Assembly (NCBI GenBank): GCA_025084515.1
Contig: JAJAGP010000219.1
Coordinates: 15,001-79,000 of the forward strand
Origin: Ancistrus triradiatus
Taxonomy: Eukaryota; Chordata; Actinopteri; Siluriformes; Loricariidae
Length of the DNA: 64,000 nt
Reading direction: 5' to 3'
This document shows, in pieces, positions 20,609-32,287 of the stretch. Within the stretch, counting starts at the first letter, position 1. The number at the start of each line of letters is the position of its first letter. The translations under genes were made by a program, and so were the position numbers. Under the pieces are notes generated by a model, which saw nothing but the letters and a program-made list of their open reading frames with translations, was not told where the DNA came from and made no database searches.

Positions 20609-23600
20609 ATGGGTGCTTCAGGAACCACGCATTTGGGAGTGGTGATCCTTTTAGTGCAGGTATTTTCTTCAGTGATGGCAGTGTTTGGTATTAAAAACTT
20701 CTTTATTTACTCATTTATTTAAAAAACAACAACAATGAAGTCATTTCCTTAGGGACGGACTGAACTTGATTTGCATTTTCATGTACATAAGAGACGCACT
20801 TAGTCTATGCACCGACGGCTTGTAAATATGTAACCCAGGGGTATTGGAGACTAGTTGTCATGCTGGGGTATACTCAGAATTTACAGGGGCACAGCTGTAC
20901 CCCTCTGATTGCCAATTAGTCGCAGGGGCACATCTGCCTAAAAATAAAAAAAACTCTAAATAGATGAAGTTATTTAACACTAAAGTGGGCATTACTAAAG
21001 AATTTTTATTAATTATTTTTATGAGCTAAACGTAGAGCTATGAGCTATCATTACCTTGGCTGCAGTGTGACTAACTTTCTACTACCACAAATTTTATGTG
21101 GGAGATATTGTAACAAACGTCTGCAAGCCAAAACTCCAGAATAATGGGTATCAGTCAGCTGTAGGACAGGAAGGTGGCTCTAACATGAACTTGCAGCTGG
21201 GCTCCGTCCTGCATGGATCAAAACGCAGCACAATTCAGAACAACGTCCCCCTCTTTCCAGTACGTTGTACCGCCTCTGAATCTTTTAGTCATACGAGGTA
21301 CTGCACTGTTCCGGTCTACTTTCACACCTGGGTATACATGTAATTTGACCATATTATTGCACAAGTATTACTGATGCATTAATAGTAAATAAGCACTTAT
21401 ATAAACCTACGTGTTTGAGGATATATGCAGGCAAACTTTCTTTCCTTTGCAAAGGTTCTTTTGTGTGGATATGTGAATTCGATGCTATGTTCCCCCGGCT
21501 TTGGTTGTGATCTCTACCTCTTCAGAGTTCATGGAGAGTACCTGCACGGGGGCATGAGGATCGGCACAGGTAAGGCATGAAAACCCACCAGATTATTTCC
21601 ATTATAAGTTTGTGGATGTAGTTAGAACAAAGAGTGGTTAATTCTGTAAAATTGTTCTAGTTGCAAGAAAAGGAAAAACCAGAGTCTGTTAGGTGTACAT
21701 ATAGAGACTGTAGTTCATTCTGTTCCATTTGTACTGTGTGCTATCCTTCATCAAACTACGTAGTTGCAAAAGCCTGCAGGGTGGTTTCTCATGGCTTGTC
21801 CAGATCCAAAAAGTGAAACCAGTGTATAAGATGTAGGGGTGTCACTAGAGGTAAGTGCCTTAGGAGAATTTTAAAAATGACCCAAAAAGGTCCGCATTAT
21901 GAAACTACCATTGATACCATTGAACAGCATTAGACCTGTTTTAAGGAGTCCTCCCAAAACATTCTCTCTCATCACTTTTGTTCCTTTTCCTGCCTAATAA
22001 GTATTTTCATCAAACACCAATTCAACTTTTTTACACTTCATTTAAACTGAAAAATTCCTCTCACCTGAGAGGCCTTTGGAGGAGCTGCTGTCTTTACAAT
22101 ACCTTTTGTACATCCATCTACAGGTAGAAGAATGATATTGAGTTACTTTCAACTATTAACTTGTTAAAAATGGGTATCTGTGAAATATACCATCATAAAA
22201 TCAAGGGAGAAGAATCCATTAATTCATATCTGTCCTAAATACTGCAATGATTAAATACATTTTAATGAAATTAATTTGAAATTAAATTTAATTGGCTTGG
22301 TTCAAGTGTCAGGCACATTTTGGGGCCACAGTGCCACCCCCAGGTCGCAGTGTGTCATATTTCATTAAATTGTAAACGGGAAGAGAGATAACGCAGTTGA
22401 ATAAGAGTGAATGAATAAAAAAAACTACTGACGATTTAAATTAATAATGCACGTTAGAAAACACTGCCCTGCGCCTAACCGATCGATCAGTGATTAAATG
22501 AGTAAATTTAAATAAAAAGATTTGTGTTGATACAGATGTTTCTTGGCCAATTTCCAACCACATTCCACATCGTCCCATGTGGTGACCCAACAACAATTTC
22601 TGTGATCCAAATTTCAATATCAAATGGGTGTTAAAATGTACTTAACAACCTAAACGTGCCAGAAATATGTTCTTGGTCTTCTGTCTCATCTTCCCCTTTC
22701 AGTCGATTTCAAAAGCTGCAGCACAAGTTCCCCAACCAAGATTGTCTCTGAAGACACAAACTTTCAAGTGGAGCCTGATGGCACGGTGAAGCTGAAGAAC
22801 CCGATTACACTTTATAATAATCAGAAAGAGTTCACCATCCGTGCTTTAGACATCAATGGCAGGAAATACACTGCTCGTGTGAGAGTGGAGCGTGAGGACA
22901 GAGATGCTGAGGCACTACAGGTCAGGACCGGACTCTCAGTTAGTCTGACGTCTGTTGGACAAGCCTGGAATGGCATGTTCCTGAATGATGTGTTTTTTAC
23001 AGACTGAATGCATCACACACTTCCCAGATTTGAAGTCTTCAAAATCTCCAGGCGGGTTGGTGAGGAGAAAGCGAGAGCAGAGTTTTTTCTCAACCCGTAT
23101 CTTAGAAAATGCTGAAGGCCCTTACCCCATGCAGATTACTCAGGTTTGTGCAGTTGATCTCTCTTCTGTCAAGAACCTCTTTTGTTTATCTATCTATTAA
23201 CTTTCACATATCACGCCTGTGTTCAGATCAGGTCCAGTTTTTCAAAAGAAGCAAAAATGACATTCAGCATCACTGGTGAAGGAGCAGACCAGCCTCCTGT
23301 GGGACGTTTTATCATCAATAAAGACACGGGTTATATCTTTTTGACGAGGCCTCTTGATAGAGAAGCAAAAGCCTCGTATCAGGCAAGTAACTTTTCTTAA
23401 TAATGGAAAAATTGGCTGCATTGGTGTTGATGTTTAACATTGTTTTTTTTACTGCTCGGTACAGCTACAAGTACATTTTCACTCAACTGCTGGAAATATT
23501 TTTGAACCTCCCATGGAGAACATCATCTTTACTGTGTTAGATGTAAATGATAATAAACCTGCCTTCACCCAAAATCCGTTCATTGGAACTGTACCAGAAG

Positions 23601-26600
23601 CTGCAAAAACAGGTAACTACTGACTGTTCTCTGACTGCACTTACCAGCACCTACCAGCACTTACCAACCCCATTCTCTCACGCACCCATCACCACCATGT
23701 ACATTATAAATGTGATTGTATGATCAGTATCAGATTATGTCAGCATCAGGTATGAATGTTAGTTTGTCTATTTTTTGTAACCTCGTTAAGTCACCAAAAT
23801 CGCCTCTCGCCAAAAATAGCCATGAAACAGATGTGATCGAGATAACGAGTTTAGACTATACCTCAGAGCTTAAGAGGCGCTGTTGAGACGAGGTAATGAA
23901 CATTATTTGGTATTTAGTCAGTGTGTGGTTCTACTGCTTTATTTTCTGTTTCACTCTAGGCTCAATGTTCATAATCCTCGTTACTCTGTTATTACAGGAT
24001 ATGAGTTCATGACTGTCTCAGCCACTGATGCAGACGATTGTGATAATTCTATCAATGCTAATCTCAGATATGAGATCATAAGCCAGTATCCGTCATGGCC
24101 AGAGAAAAACATGTTCAGCATCAACCCTGTTACCGGAGCGATCCGAGTGAATGACGATAGACTGGACAGACAGGTGAGAGCAGAAATCAGATTTCTCAGA
24201 ATCTGGCAATGACGTACGATGTATTACTAAATGGAATTAACATTTTTTAGAAACATTCTCCGTACACCTTGGAAATTGCAGCAGCAGACAGAGATGGTAC
24301 CGGCCATTCCACCACAGCAACGGCGATTATTGTGGTAACAGATGATATTTCACCTCAGGTAAGGACATTAATAGCAAAACTATCAACTATGAAGCAACAC
24401 GGACAGGCATAGATAAAAGAAAAATTATTATTTTATATATAATTATTGGCAAGAAAATACCTCACCAAGGAGTCGTTCGAATCAAATGAAACTTTGTTAT
24501 AGTCAAGTCAAGTCAGATTTATTTATATAGCCCTTTTTACAATGGAGCATTGTCTCAAAGCAACTTTACATGTTTAGATTATCTCCTAATATCTACATCC
24601 AATCCCAAATTGGGCAAGCCTACGGTGACAGTGGCAAGGAAAAAACTCCCTAAGTGTTATGAGGAAGAAACCTTGGGAGGACCAAGACTTAAAAAAGGGA
24701 CCCAACTTCCTTGGGTTGTGTAGATCATAAATGTAAGAATGAAACTGATTTATCTAAACTAATAAGTCTTGGGGTGATAGTTCAAATAATATGTAAAATA
24801 TGCACATTAGCATTAAGTAGTCCGATACACAGAGTCACTCCAGAATTTTGAGTCTAAGCAGAAAAGTCCTTGGTGGCACTTCATCCCCAGATAACTGGAG
24901 GAGGGAGAGAGTTATTGCCGTCTGGTGTGGCCCGGGTATGGTGGGACTGGAGCTGATGATGGAAACAACTTTCCCCCTGCTGTGACTTTTTTAATTAACT
25001 AAAAGAAGTCCTGCACCCTGCGAACGAAGTAGACGAGCTGGACTGTAAAACTTTAAGAGTTCACTCAGATAATGTGGGCCCAGGCCATGTAGAGCTTTAT
25101 AAGTTATAAGAAGTATTTTGTAGTCATTGCAGAATTTAATTGGTAACCAGTGTAGTGATGATAGAACTGGACTGATATGATCAAATTTTCTAGTTTGAGT
25201 TAGCACTCGAATCGCTGCATTCTGAACTAACTGAAGTTTATTTATAGAATTATTGAAGCATCCAGTAAGTAAAGCGTTACAGTAATCCAACCTTAGGTTA
25301 TAAACGCATGAACCAGTTTCTCCGCATCACTAAAAGAGAGGATATTTCTAAGTTTAGCAATAATTCGTAATTGAAAGAAAGCAATTCGAGTGATGTTGCT
25401 AATGTGCGCATCAAAGGAGAGATCTGAATTTGATATGACACCTAAGTTTTTTACAGACGGACTGGGCAATACTAAATAGCCATCCAGATTTAGGATAGAT
25501 ATAGCCAGCCTGTTTCTCAGCCATAAAACCCCAGTTGAGTAAGAGAGTAAGAGAGTTGAGTAAGAGAAAATTCAATAGAGTGGGGCAAAAAAGTATTTAG
25601 TCAGCCACATATTCTGCAAGTTCTCCTATTTAGAAAGATGAGAGAGGTCTGTAATTTTCATCATAGGTACACTTCAACTATGTGAGACAAATGAGAAACA
25701 AAATCCAGGAAATCACACTGTAGGATTTTTAAAGAATTTAATTGTAAATCATGGTGAAAAATAAGTATTTGGTCACCCACAAACAAGCAAGATTTTTGGC
25801 TCTCAGAGACAGGTTACTTGTTCTTTAGGAAGCTCTTCTGTCCCCCACTCGTTACCGGTATTAATTGCACCTGTTTGACCTCGTTATCTGTATAAAAGAC
25901 ACCTGTCCACAAACAGTCAGGCCTCAAACAGTCAGACTCCAAACTCTGAAGAGCTGTCAAAGGATGCCAGTGGGAGCAATTGCAAGAAAATGGAAAACAT
26001 ACAAGACCATTGATAATCTCCCTCGATCTGGGGCCCCACACAACATCTCATATCGTGGGGTCAAAATGATCATGAGAACGGTGAGCGAAAATCCCAGAAC
26101 TACACGGAGGGAGCTGATGAATGACCTGTAGAGAGCTGAGACCAAAGTAACAAAGGCTACCATCAGTAACACACTACGCTGAGAGGGACTCAAATACTGC
26201 AGTGCCAGGCGTGTACCCCTGCTTAAGCCAGTACATGTCCAGGCCCGTCTGAATTTGTCAAAGAACATATGGATGATCCAGAAGAGAATTTGGAGAGTAT
26301 CATGTGGTCAGATGAAACCAAAATAGAACTTTTTGGTAAAAACTCAACTCACCGTGTTTGAAGGAAGAATAATTCTGAGTTGCGCCATACCTACTATGAA
26401 GCATTGGGGTGGAAACATCATGCTTTGGGGCTGTTTTTTCTGCAGAGGGGAAAGGACGATTGATCCGTGTTAAGGGAAGAATGAACGGGGCCATGTATCG
26501 TGAGATTTTAAGCCAAAACCTCCTTCCATCAGTGAGAGCATTGAAGATGGAACGTGGCTGGGTCTTCCAGCATGACAACGATCCCAAACACACCGCTCGG

Positions 26601-26871
26601 GCAACGAAGGAGTGGCTCCGTAAAAAGCATTTCAAGGTCCTGGAGTGGCCTAGCCAGACTCCAGACCTCAACTCCATAGAAAATTTGTGGAGGGAGTTGA
26701 AAGTTCGTGTTGCCCCAAAACATCACTGCTCTAGAGAAGATCTGCATGGAGGAATGGGCCAAAAGCTTCCTGGACTCTGTGCAGAGAGGACTGTCTCGGG
26801 AAGATAACCAAGTCCATAACCAAGTCCATAACCAAGTCCATAACCAAGTCCATAACCAGTCCACAGCGTAG

Positions 26872-26906
<35 letters not shown>

Positions 26907-26960
26907 TATATGTGTGTATGTATGTATGTATGTATGTATGTGTATATGTATATGTATGTG

Positions 26961-27001
<41 letters not shown>

Positions 27002-29787
27002 AGTGAAAATAATCTGGCCGGCATGTCTAAATCCCATATTCATTTTTAATCTGTAGACTGATCCCAAGACGTCAACCGAACAGTTGCTGATTTTCTTCCC
27101 TGAGAATACCAAAGGGCCTTTCCCCAAGCAGATAGGACAGGTGAGTGCAGCTGATCTTCAGCTTTAGTCTTAGAGGTTGACAATTATGGTGGTGTCATCG
27201 AGTTTATTTGTAACAGTTATGCAAAAATTACATGATTACTTAATTTTCTTGCAGCTTTATAGTTCAGTCTGGTTTTGTTCAGTGTTGATAGAGCACATTG
27301 AAATAAAGATATAGCCAGACCGACTGTAAATAATTGTACATAATAAGATTATTGTTAACTGCTTATAGTTGTAAAGGATTTTAATATGTTCTAAAGCCCA
27401 GAAAAAAAAGAAACTTCATTATGTATTTCTGGTTTGAGTAAAGAAAGATCATAGTTTATCCAGTCTGTATTTTTTAGGTTTTTGGGACAGGTGTGTTGAT
27501 GTATCATGTCTAAATGAAAAAATATTATCAGGTCATATTGGCCAGACGCTGAAACCAGACACTTGTAACAGCAGAATAGCCACAGTCCCATTGACTGTTT
27601 CTGAGGGAGAGAAGGTCAGACGAAGTTAGAGCTCAGTCAGGGATCGATGGTGTGATCGACCATATTCAAAATTGGGGGGAAAATTCAGGAAGAACATGAA
27701 GACAAAATCAATCTAAATATAAAAAATTGCATAAACATATTAATGGACCCTAACATTCCTTCGTCTGTGGTTCTTGCACTCATTTTCATGTTTCTGATAA
27801 AATAATTTTACTTACCCTACAATGTTAAAATTAATTGAGTCTGTACACCTGAATCTACAGAATGTTTTATTAATACAAAAAAAAATACAAGGATACAGCA
27901 GTAAATGCAGCCATTATCCTGTACCAGTTTCACCACCAAATCAAATACAAGCTGATTATTTGGATTTCATGTATTTTCATTTTCTATATCTGTTTCTACC
28001 TGAACTCTGAAGCAGCACTTTCAGAAGACTTGTTTCAGAAGACAATGTAGCTTCAAAAGGCGAACTCTAATCATTCGGATCGCGTCCTTTTCACAGATCA
28101 CGTCCTGTCATTCCAAAGATACGAAGATGATATACAGCATCACCGGTGAAGGAGCAAACCTGCATCCTGAGGGACTTTTCACCATCAATAAAGACACAGG
28201 TCATCTCTTCGTGACATGGATTCTAGATAGAGAAAAAAAAGCTAAGTATAAGGTGAGATTTTCAGGGCTTGCTGCTTTGTTAGGCTCAGACACTGGGGTT
28301 AGGTAAAAGTGTTTGGAAAGCTTGGACACGTCTGCATTTTTCTGCTAACTCCAGCTTCAAGCCCATGCTGATGCAGTTGATAACAGTATCCATGACCCTC
28401 CCGTGGAGATCATCGTCCGTGTGACGGACCAGAATGATAACAAGCCGTCCTTCAAACAAGATACGTTCCGTGGCAGCGTACCAGAAGCCTCAAGAATAGG
28501 TAGTTATTAGAAAACCACCAAACATTTTCAGCCAAATATGGTTCTTTAAGTTTTTTATCCAAAAGAGAATAAAAGACCAATATTTTCTTTGCTGAACAAG
28601 GTTAATGTCAGACTGGGAGACAGCAAAGAGTGGAGACGAATGCAGATAATAAACAAACAGAGCTTAGGGAACGAAGACTGTCACTCAGCCCACAAACAAC
28701 CTGAAAATGTGTGGCTTTGGCCAACTTGGACAAGGAGTTTAAATAGGAGAGGCCATGATTAAGTAAAAAACTAAAGAAATCCATAGAAAAGCCTCAGTGT
28801 GGGCTGGTTTGGGAGCATGAGAAAGTCTAGGATGGAATCCAGAACTCTGGAATCGAAGAGGCCAGGTGCTACAGTTAAATAAATGTAGTCTCAAAGTGTT
28901 AACTTGCATTAATGGTCATAAAAATGAGATAATATTTGGTTTATGATAATGAGCTGAGTGATCAGGCGTGTTGGGAGCAGGAAACCACTAAAACATGCAG
29001 AGTGCTGGGGTGCCAGGGCCAGGACTGAGAAACACTGATTTAGCCTACAAAAATACACATTAGACCACCTAAGACAATACATTCATTAAACTAACAAAGC
29101 CATCAGTTACGTTACCATAATCATTATTATTGCAATTAATAAACGTTCTTTATCGTTAATTTGTTTTTCATTTTTCATCCATGGCAGAGTCACGCCCACT
29201 TTAGCATTAACTCTCTTCATCCATTTAGTGTTAACAGCCTTATTTTTATGTACAGTTGTGCCCCTCTAAATTTTGTGTGCCCCAGTAAGACAAGTACTCT
29301 AGAAACACCCTTGTGTGTGTCCAAACGTTCAATTCAGCCAAGAATGATTTTTTTCAGGGCGTAGTAGTAATAATCTTACTTATAAAGCTTTGATGAAGAT
29401 AATAAATGATGCCCATCATCTCATTTTCTCACTCAAGGATCTGAGGTCATGACCGTCACAGCCTCAGATTCAGATGATTCTATTAATACTTTCAACGCTG
29501 ATGTCAGGTACAACATCGTCAGTCAGAACCCTCCACTGCCACGACCAGACATGTTCAAGATCAGTCCCAGGACTGGACTGATCCGACTGAATGCTTATAG
29601 TCTGAACCAAGAGGTGAGAGCTCATGTCAGGATCTTAACCAGCGTTCCTCAGCTTAGGACTGACCTGAACTTTTTTCAAATCTGTCTGTTTCAGAAATAT
29701 CCTGAATACACTCTGGAGATTGAAGCAACAGATCACCTGGGCTTCTCCAGCAAAGCAAAAGTGGTTATTACTGTAACGAAGCAGTGA
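20609..29787 (+). CDS. Cadherin-like copy B: secreted protein with duplicated EC1-EC2 module, complete
   Basis: Thirteen coding exons: 20609-20659, 21455-21569, 22703-22920, 23003-23143, 23227-23382, 23465-23612, 23998-24173, 24251-24358, 27057-27140, 28097-28252, 28355-28499, 29438-29613, 29695-29787. Phases agree throughout, giving 588 residues. Residues 1-26 form a signal peptide (MGASGTTHLGVVILLVQ...). Residues 27-152 are a cadherin prodomain ending in RRKR (149-152). EC1-EC2 follow (LDRE 218-221, DVNDN 253-257, DAD 287-289), then a second EC1-EC2-like module from 372 (PENTKGPFPKQ, TDQNDN). Exon lengths 156/148/176 and 156/145/176 repeat the EC1-EC2 exons of classical type I cadherins, so the closest relatives are E-/B-cadherins. 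The stop follows VVITVTKQ exactly where a linker motif would begin; there is no membrane or catenin-binding part. Trp2 is absent. I infer a secreted, non-anchored cadherin; function unknown. Confidence 0.85.
21570..22702 (+). other. Intron 2 of cadherin copy B
   Basis: 1.1 kb between prodomain exons. Its right part aligns with 38350-39102 of copy C. No separate feature is seen. Confidence 0.7.
24502..25570 (-). mobile_element. 5'-truncated L2 LINE in intron 8 of copy B
   Basis: The AAGTC-type tail is at 24502-24518 and the 3' UTR matches the L2 at 313. The frame at 25290-24991 encodes the RT C-terminus (MDYCNALLTGC, TYKALHGLGPHYLSELLK). Sequence ends within the region upstream of this, so it is truncated. 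Copy C lacks it and has a Tc1-like element at nearly the same place. Confidence 0.88.
25578..26808 (+). mobile_element. Tc1-like element, 3' end replaced by satellite repeats
   Basis: The left end gagtggggcaaaaaagtatt is a known type of Tc1 terminus and follows TA. The transposase frame at 26409-26807 has VFQHDNDPKHTA (second Asp) and TPDLNSIENLW (Glu). The earlier part, 25865-26131, carries the helix-turn-helix region but is out of frame. No right inverted terminus follows; the frame runs into 12-bp repeats. Confidence 0.85.
26802..27000. repeat. Minisatellite and microsatellites next to exon 9 of copy B
   Basis: About five copies of the 12-mer ataaccaagtcc (26802-26861), then (CATA)n, (TA)n, (GTAT)n and (GA)n to about 27000. 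The block ends only about 57 bp before the acceptor of exon 9. Confidence 0.9.
27141..28096 (+). other. Intron 9 of cadherin copy B
   Basis: Unoccupied counterpart of the intron that holds the Gypsy element in copy A; the single cagtc target is at 27634-27638. Nothing else is seen. Confidence 0.75.
28500..29437 (+). other. Intron 11 of cadherin copy B
   Basis: 0.94 kb, without the 1.1-kb insert of copy A. It has a block around gtgcccctctaaattttgtg conserved in A (12546), B (29265) and C (45900). No gene. Confidence 0.7.
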
Positions 29788-29901
29788 TAAGACCTCGGTA
29801 AGGCCCTTCTACACGCTTACGCAAAAGTCCCCCCCTTAGGTTTTCTCCTAATGTTAGATGCTGATGGTTTATGTTTGTCTTTAATGTATTTATTGTTTCA
29901 G

Positions 29902-30020
29902 GAACATCAGCTGAACGTCCACAGATCAGCAGGAGAGAGAGAATGGCTTTGTGTTGACCTGTACAGACACCGCCCACATTTCATCCCTCCCTTCAGATGA
30001 GTGGCATCGCTTATTGGAGC
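29902..30020 (+). other. Putative 3' UTR exon of cadherin copy B
   Basis: Starts after tattgtttcag. The intron from 29798 to 29901 is only 104 bp, against about 1.3 kb in A and 0.67 kb in C, which contain repeats. The stop exon carries TGA TAA in tandem. The end is not defined. Confidence 0.55.
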
Positions 30021-30435
30021 CTTGTATGTGAGATGTTTTACACTCAGATTCGACCCATCTGTCAGCAAAACCTCTAGTACAAGCTCTACTTTAGTTTCAT
30101 AATAACAGGATTAAGCTAGACTCGCTTTTGTCCCACCATAAAATGTCTGAAATATTCTGTTACATTTACAGCCTTTACCTGTTGCCATTAACCCTCCTGC
30201 TGTCATCAGATCATCAGTTTAAGGCTAATAATTTAAATCTTCAGAGAATTATTATAATTAAAATGCTTATCCATGTTTGTATCAGGTACTTTGTTTATTT
30301 GTTCTTGCACCACTACAGGTATTTTGTTAGGTTACGTCCCTAAAGCAGAGGCTTCTGAAGATTATAAAACAGCATGTTATAGAGATCTCAATTTCATCCA
30401 AACAAATGACTGTAAAATGTAGATATTTATGTTTA

Positions 30436-31007
30436 AAGGCCTTTACACCATGTCCGAATTTTTACGCGCATCAAGTTTTGAAACAGAACACACGTATACT
30501 AACGCCGTCCTTCACACGAAGTTCAAAACTGACAGACTGTGACGCTGTGTAAAATATTTAATCGGAGCCTGTTCTAATTTCTGCATTGTTAAAATCAGGC
30601 TGAGCAATCAGAGCTCGGTCGCCATGCAGAACAGCTCATCAAGAGCTTATAGGACGAGCAACCGGCTGCCTATGGATATTAAAGAAAAGATCTGGTGGAA
30701 TAGAACTGAAAGGCTGGAGAATGATGGAGATAAAGCTCATAGGGACTGGATGGGACCGTCTGATTTATTTATCTGAGTGCATTCTAAGCTGTTCATGCTC
30801 ATGGAAAAGAAAAAAACAAACTCGAACTTCCTGCACTAATATTCGCTCGTGTCTTTGTTTTGTTTAAGTTGACGATATTAAAAAGACACAGCAAAATCTC
30901 CGTGACACCTTAAGAGAAGGGAAATTAAAGTAAGGAAAAGAGGACATGGACTTTTCTGAGTGTTTGGGAAATAAAAATGTAGCGCAGTTGGTGTGAAGGT
31001 CCCACTA
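30436..31007. repeat. MITE-like repeat, sister of 16131-16603
   Basis: Same interior and similar inverted ends (ggcctttacacca / tggtgtgaaggtccc). The matching region is deleted downstream of copy C, where sequence jumps from the 3' UTR exon to the equivalent of 31520. Confidence 0.45.
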
Positions 31008-31957
31008 TGTGAAATATTTGCATCCATTGTGTGAATAGGCCTTTACACAGCTAAAAGAGCCTGATGTCGAAGGGACCTTAAGGAACAATGATGCCTACAA
31101 AAGGTGTACAGATTACTGAAAACGCATCATGTTGATTTTACGTTTACCTATAGTTGTTCGAATTAAATTAGGAAAAGTCATTAAATCATTTACTTAGAAA
31201 CGTTAGAGTGTTAGTAGGAGGGTTAACAGAGCCATTTAGGAACCAATACTGCCTAGTAAATTGGAAGCATAAATGCCCAATTTATATAGAAAACCTTTCC
31301 CTGTAAGTAATAGTAGGGTTAACAGAGCAGCTTAGAGACCTGTGCTATCACAGCCCAAACAGTAGCTGATTAACACAAATAATATCCACCCCCTGATGGG
31401 AAAGATTACATTTTTCAGGACTTCAGTAATGTTTATAAATAAGGCCCACATCTACATTGTGTTGGTTTAACTATACAGTAAAACTTTTAATTTCCTCCAG
31501 AACCTGCATGTTAATTAAGTATAGTAGCCACATATTTGCTGACTAGACCAACATCCAGGCCAAACAGCATCTGGTTTTATGCTGTAGTCCTTTTGCTATC
31601 CTTGCTGTTGCTCTTTTTATATTCTTATATAAAACAGTTATGCTTTTCAGGGATGTGGGATGTAATGAAATGCTGAAACCTGTATAAAATATGTAACGGT
31701 GAATAGAGTCAAAAAGGGTTTTTACGAAAGCTGCTTCGGGTAATGGGACAGCACACGCAAGCTTACAACCATAATCCTAATAAAAGCTTAGATCATAATA
31801 AAAGCTCAACTGCAAGCCTTCTGTGGTTGTCTGTGGATGTTTTGTTGAAAGTATTTGGACAGGAACAACACGCTTATGTAACCACGCACTGAACGAATGA
31901 ATTTGGTTTAACCCCCTCACAGGTGAGAAACAAAGCCATAACAACTAAAATGCTCAC

Positions 31958-32101
31958 GTAGCACTGGTTCTCTCGGAGGCAGGCATCGTGTAGATCGGCC
32001 TTCAGTGCAGTGATGTGAGACTGATAAGAAGAGATCTCCCTCTCCAGAGAGGCCATCTTACACATCAGCTCTTACACCTCTGTAAAACTGCGCACCAGAG
32101 C
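31958..32101 (-). pseudogene. Decayed ccdc171 exon 22 copy
   Basis: Matches the real exon at 48124-48270 with a 3-bp deletion and a nonsense change: where the real exon has Tyr before Glu-Leu, this copy reads TAA. The C-terminal exon that should lie to its left has been deleted; the jump is near 31845. Confidence 0.8.
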
Positions 32102-32287
32102 CTACACACACACAAGCGGTGGTATTCCTGTATGAGTGAGGTCCCTCTTCTGACCATTACTGTACATAAATAATACAACCCCACACACAGACCTGACCCT
32201 GACCTTACTAACCCAAAAACTGTCCATCAGTCTCTCTGCTCTGCCTTACCCCTCCCTTAAATAGAAATGTAATCTAACCTTACAGGC

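Noticed and set aside
26802..26861. Regular short repeats as a CRISPR-like array
   Set aside because: The 12-bp units are contiguous without spacers and lie in a fish intron; this is a minisatellite.
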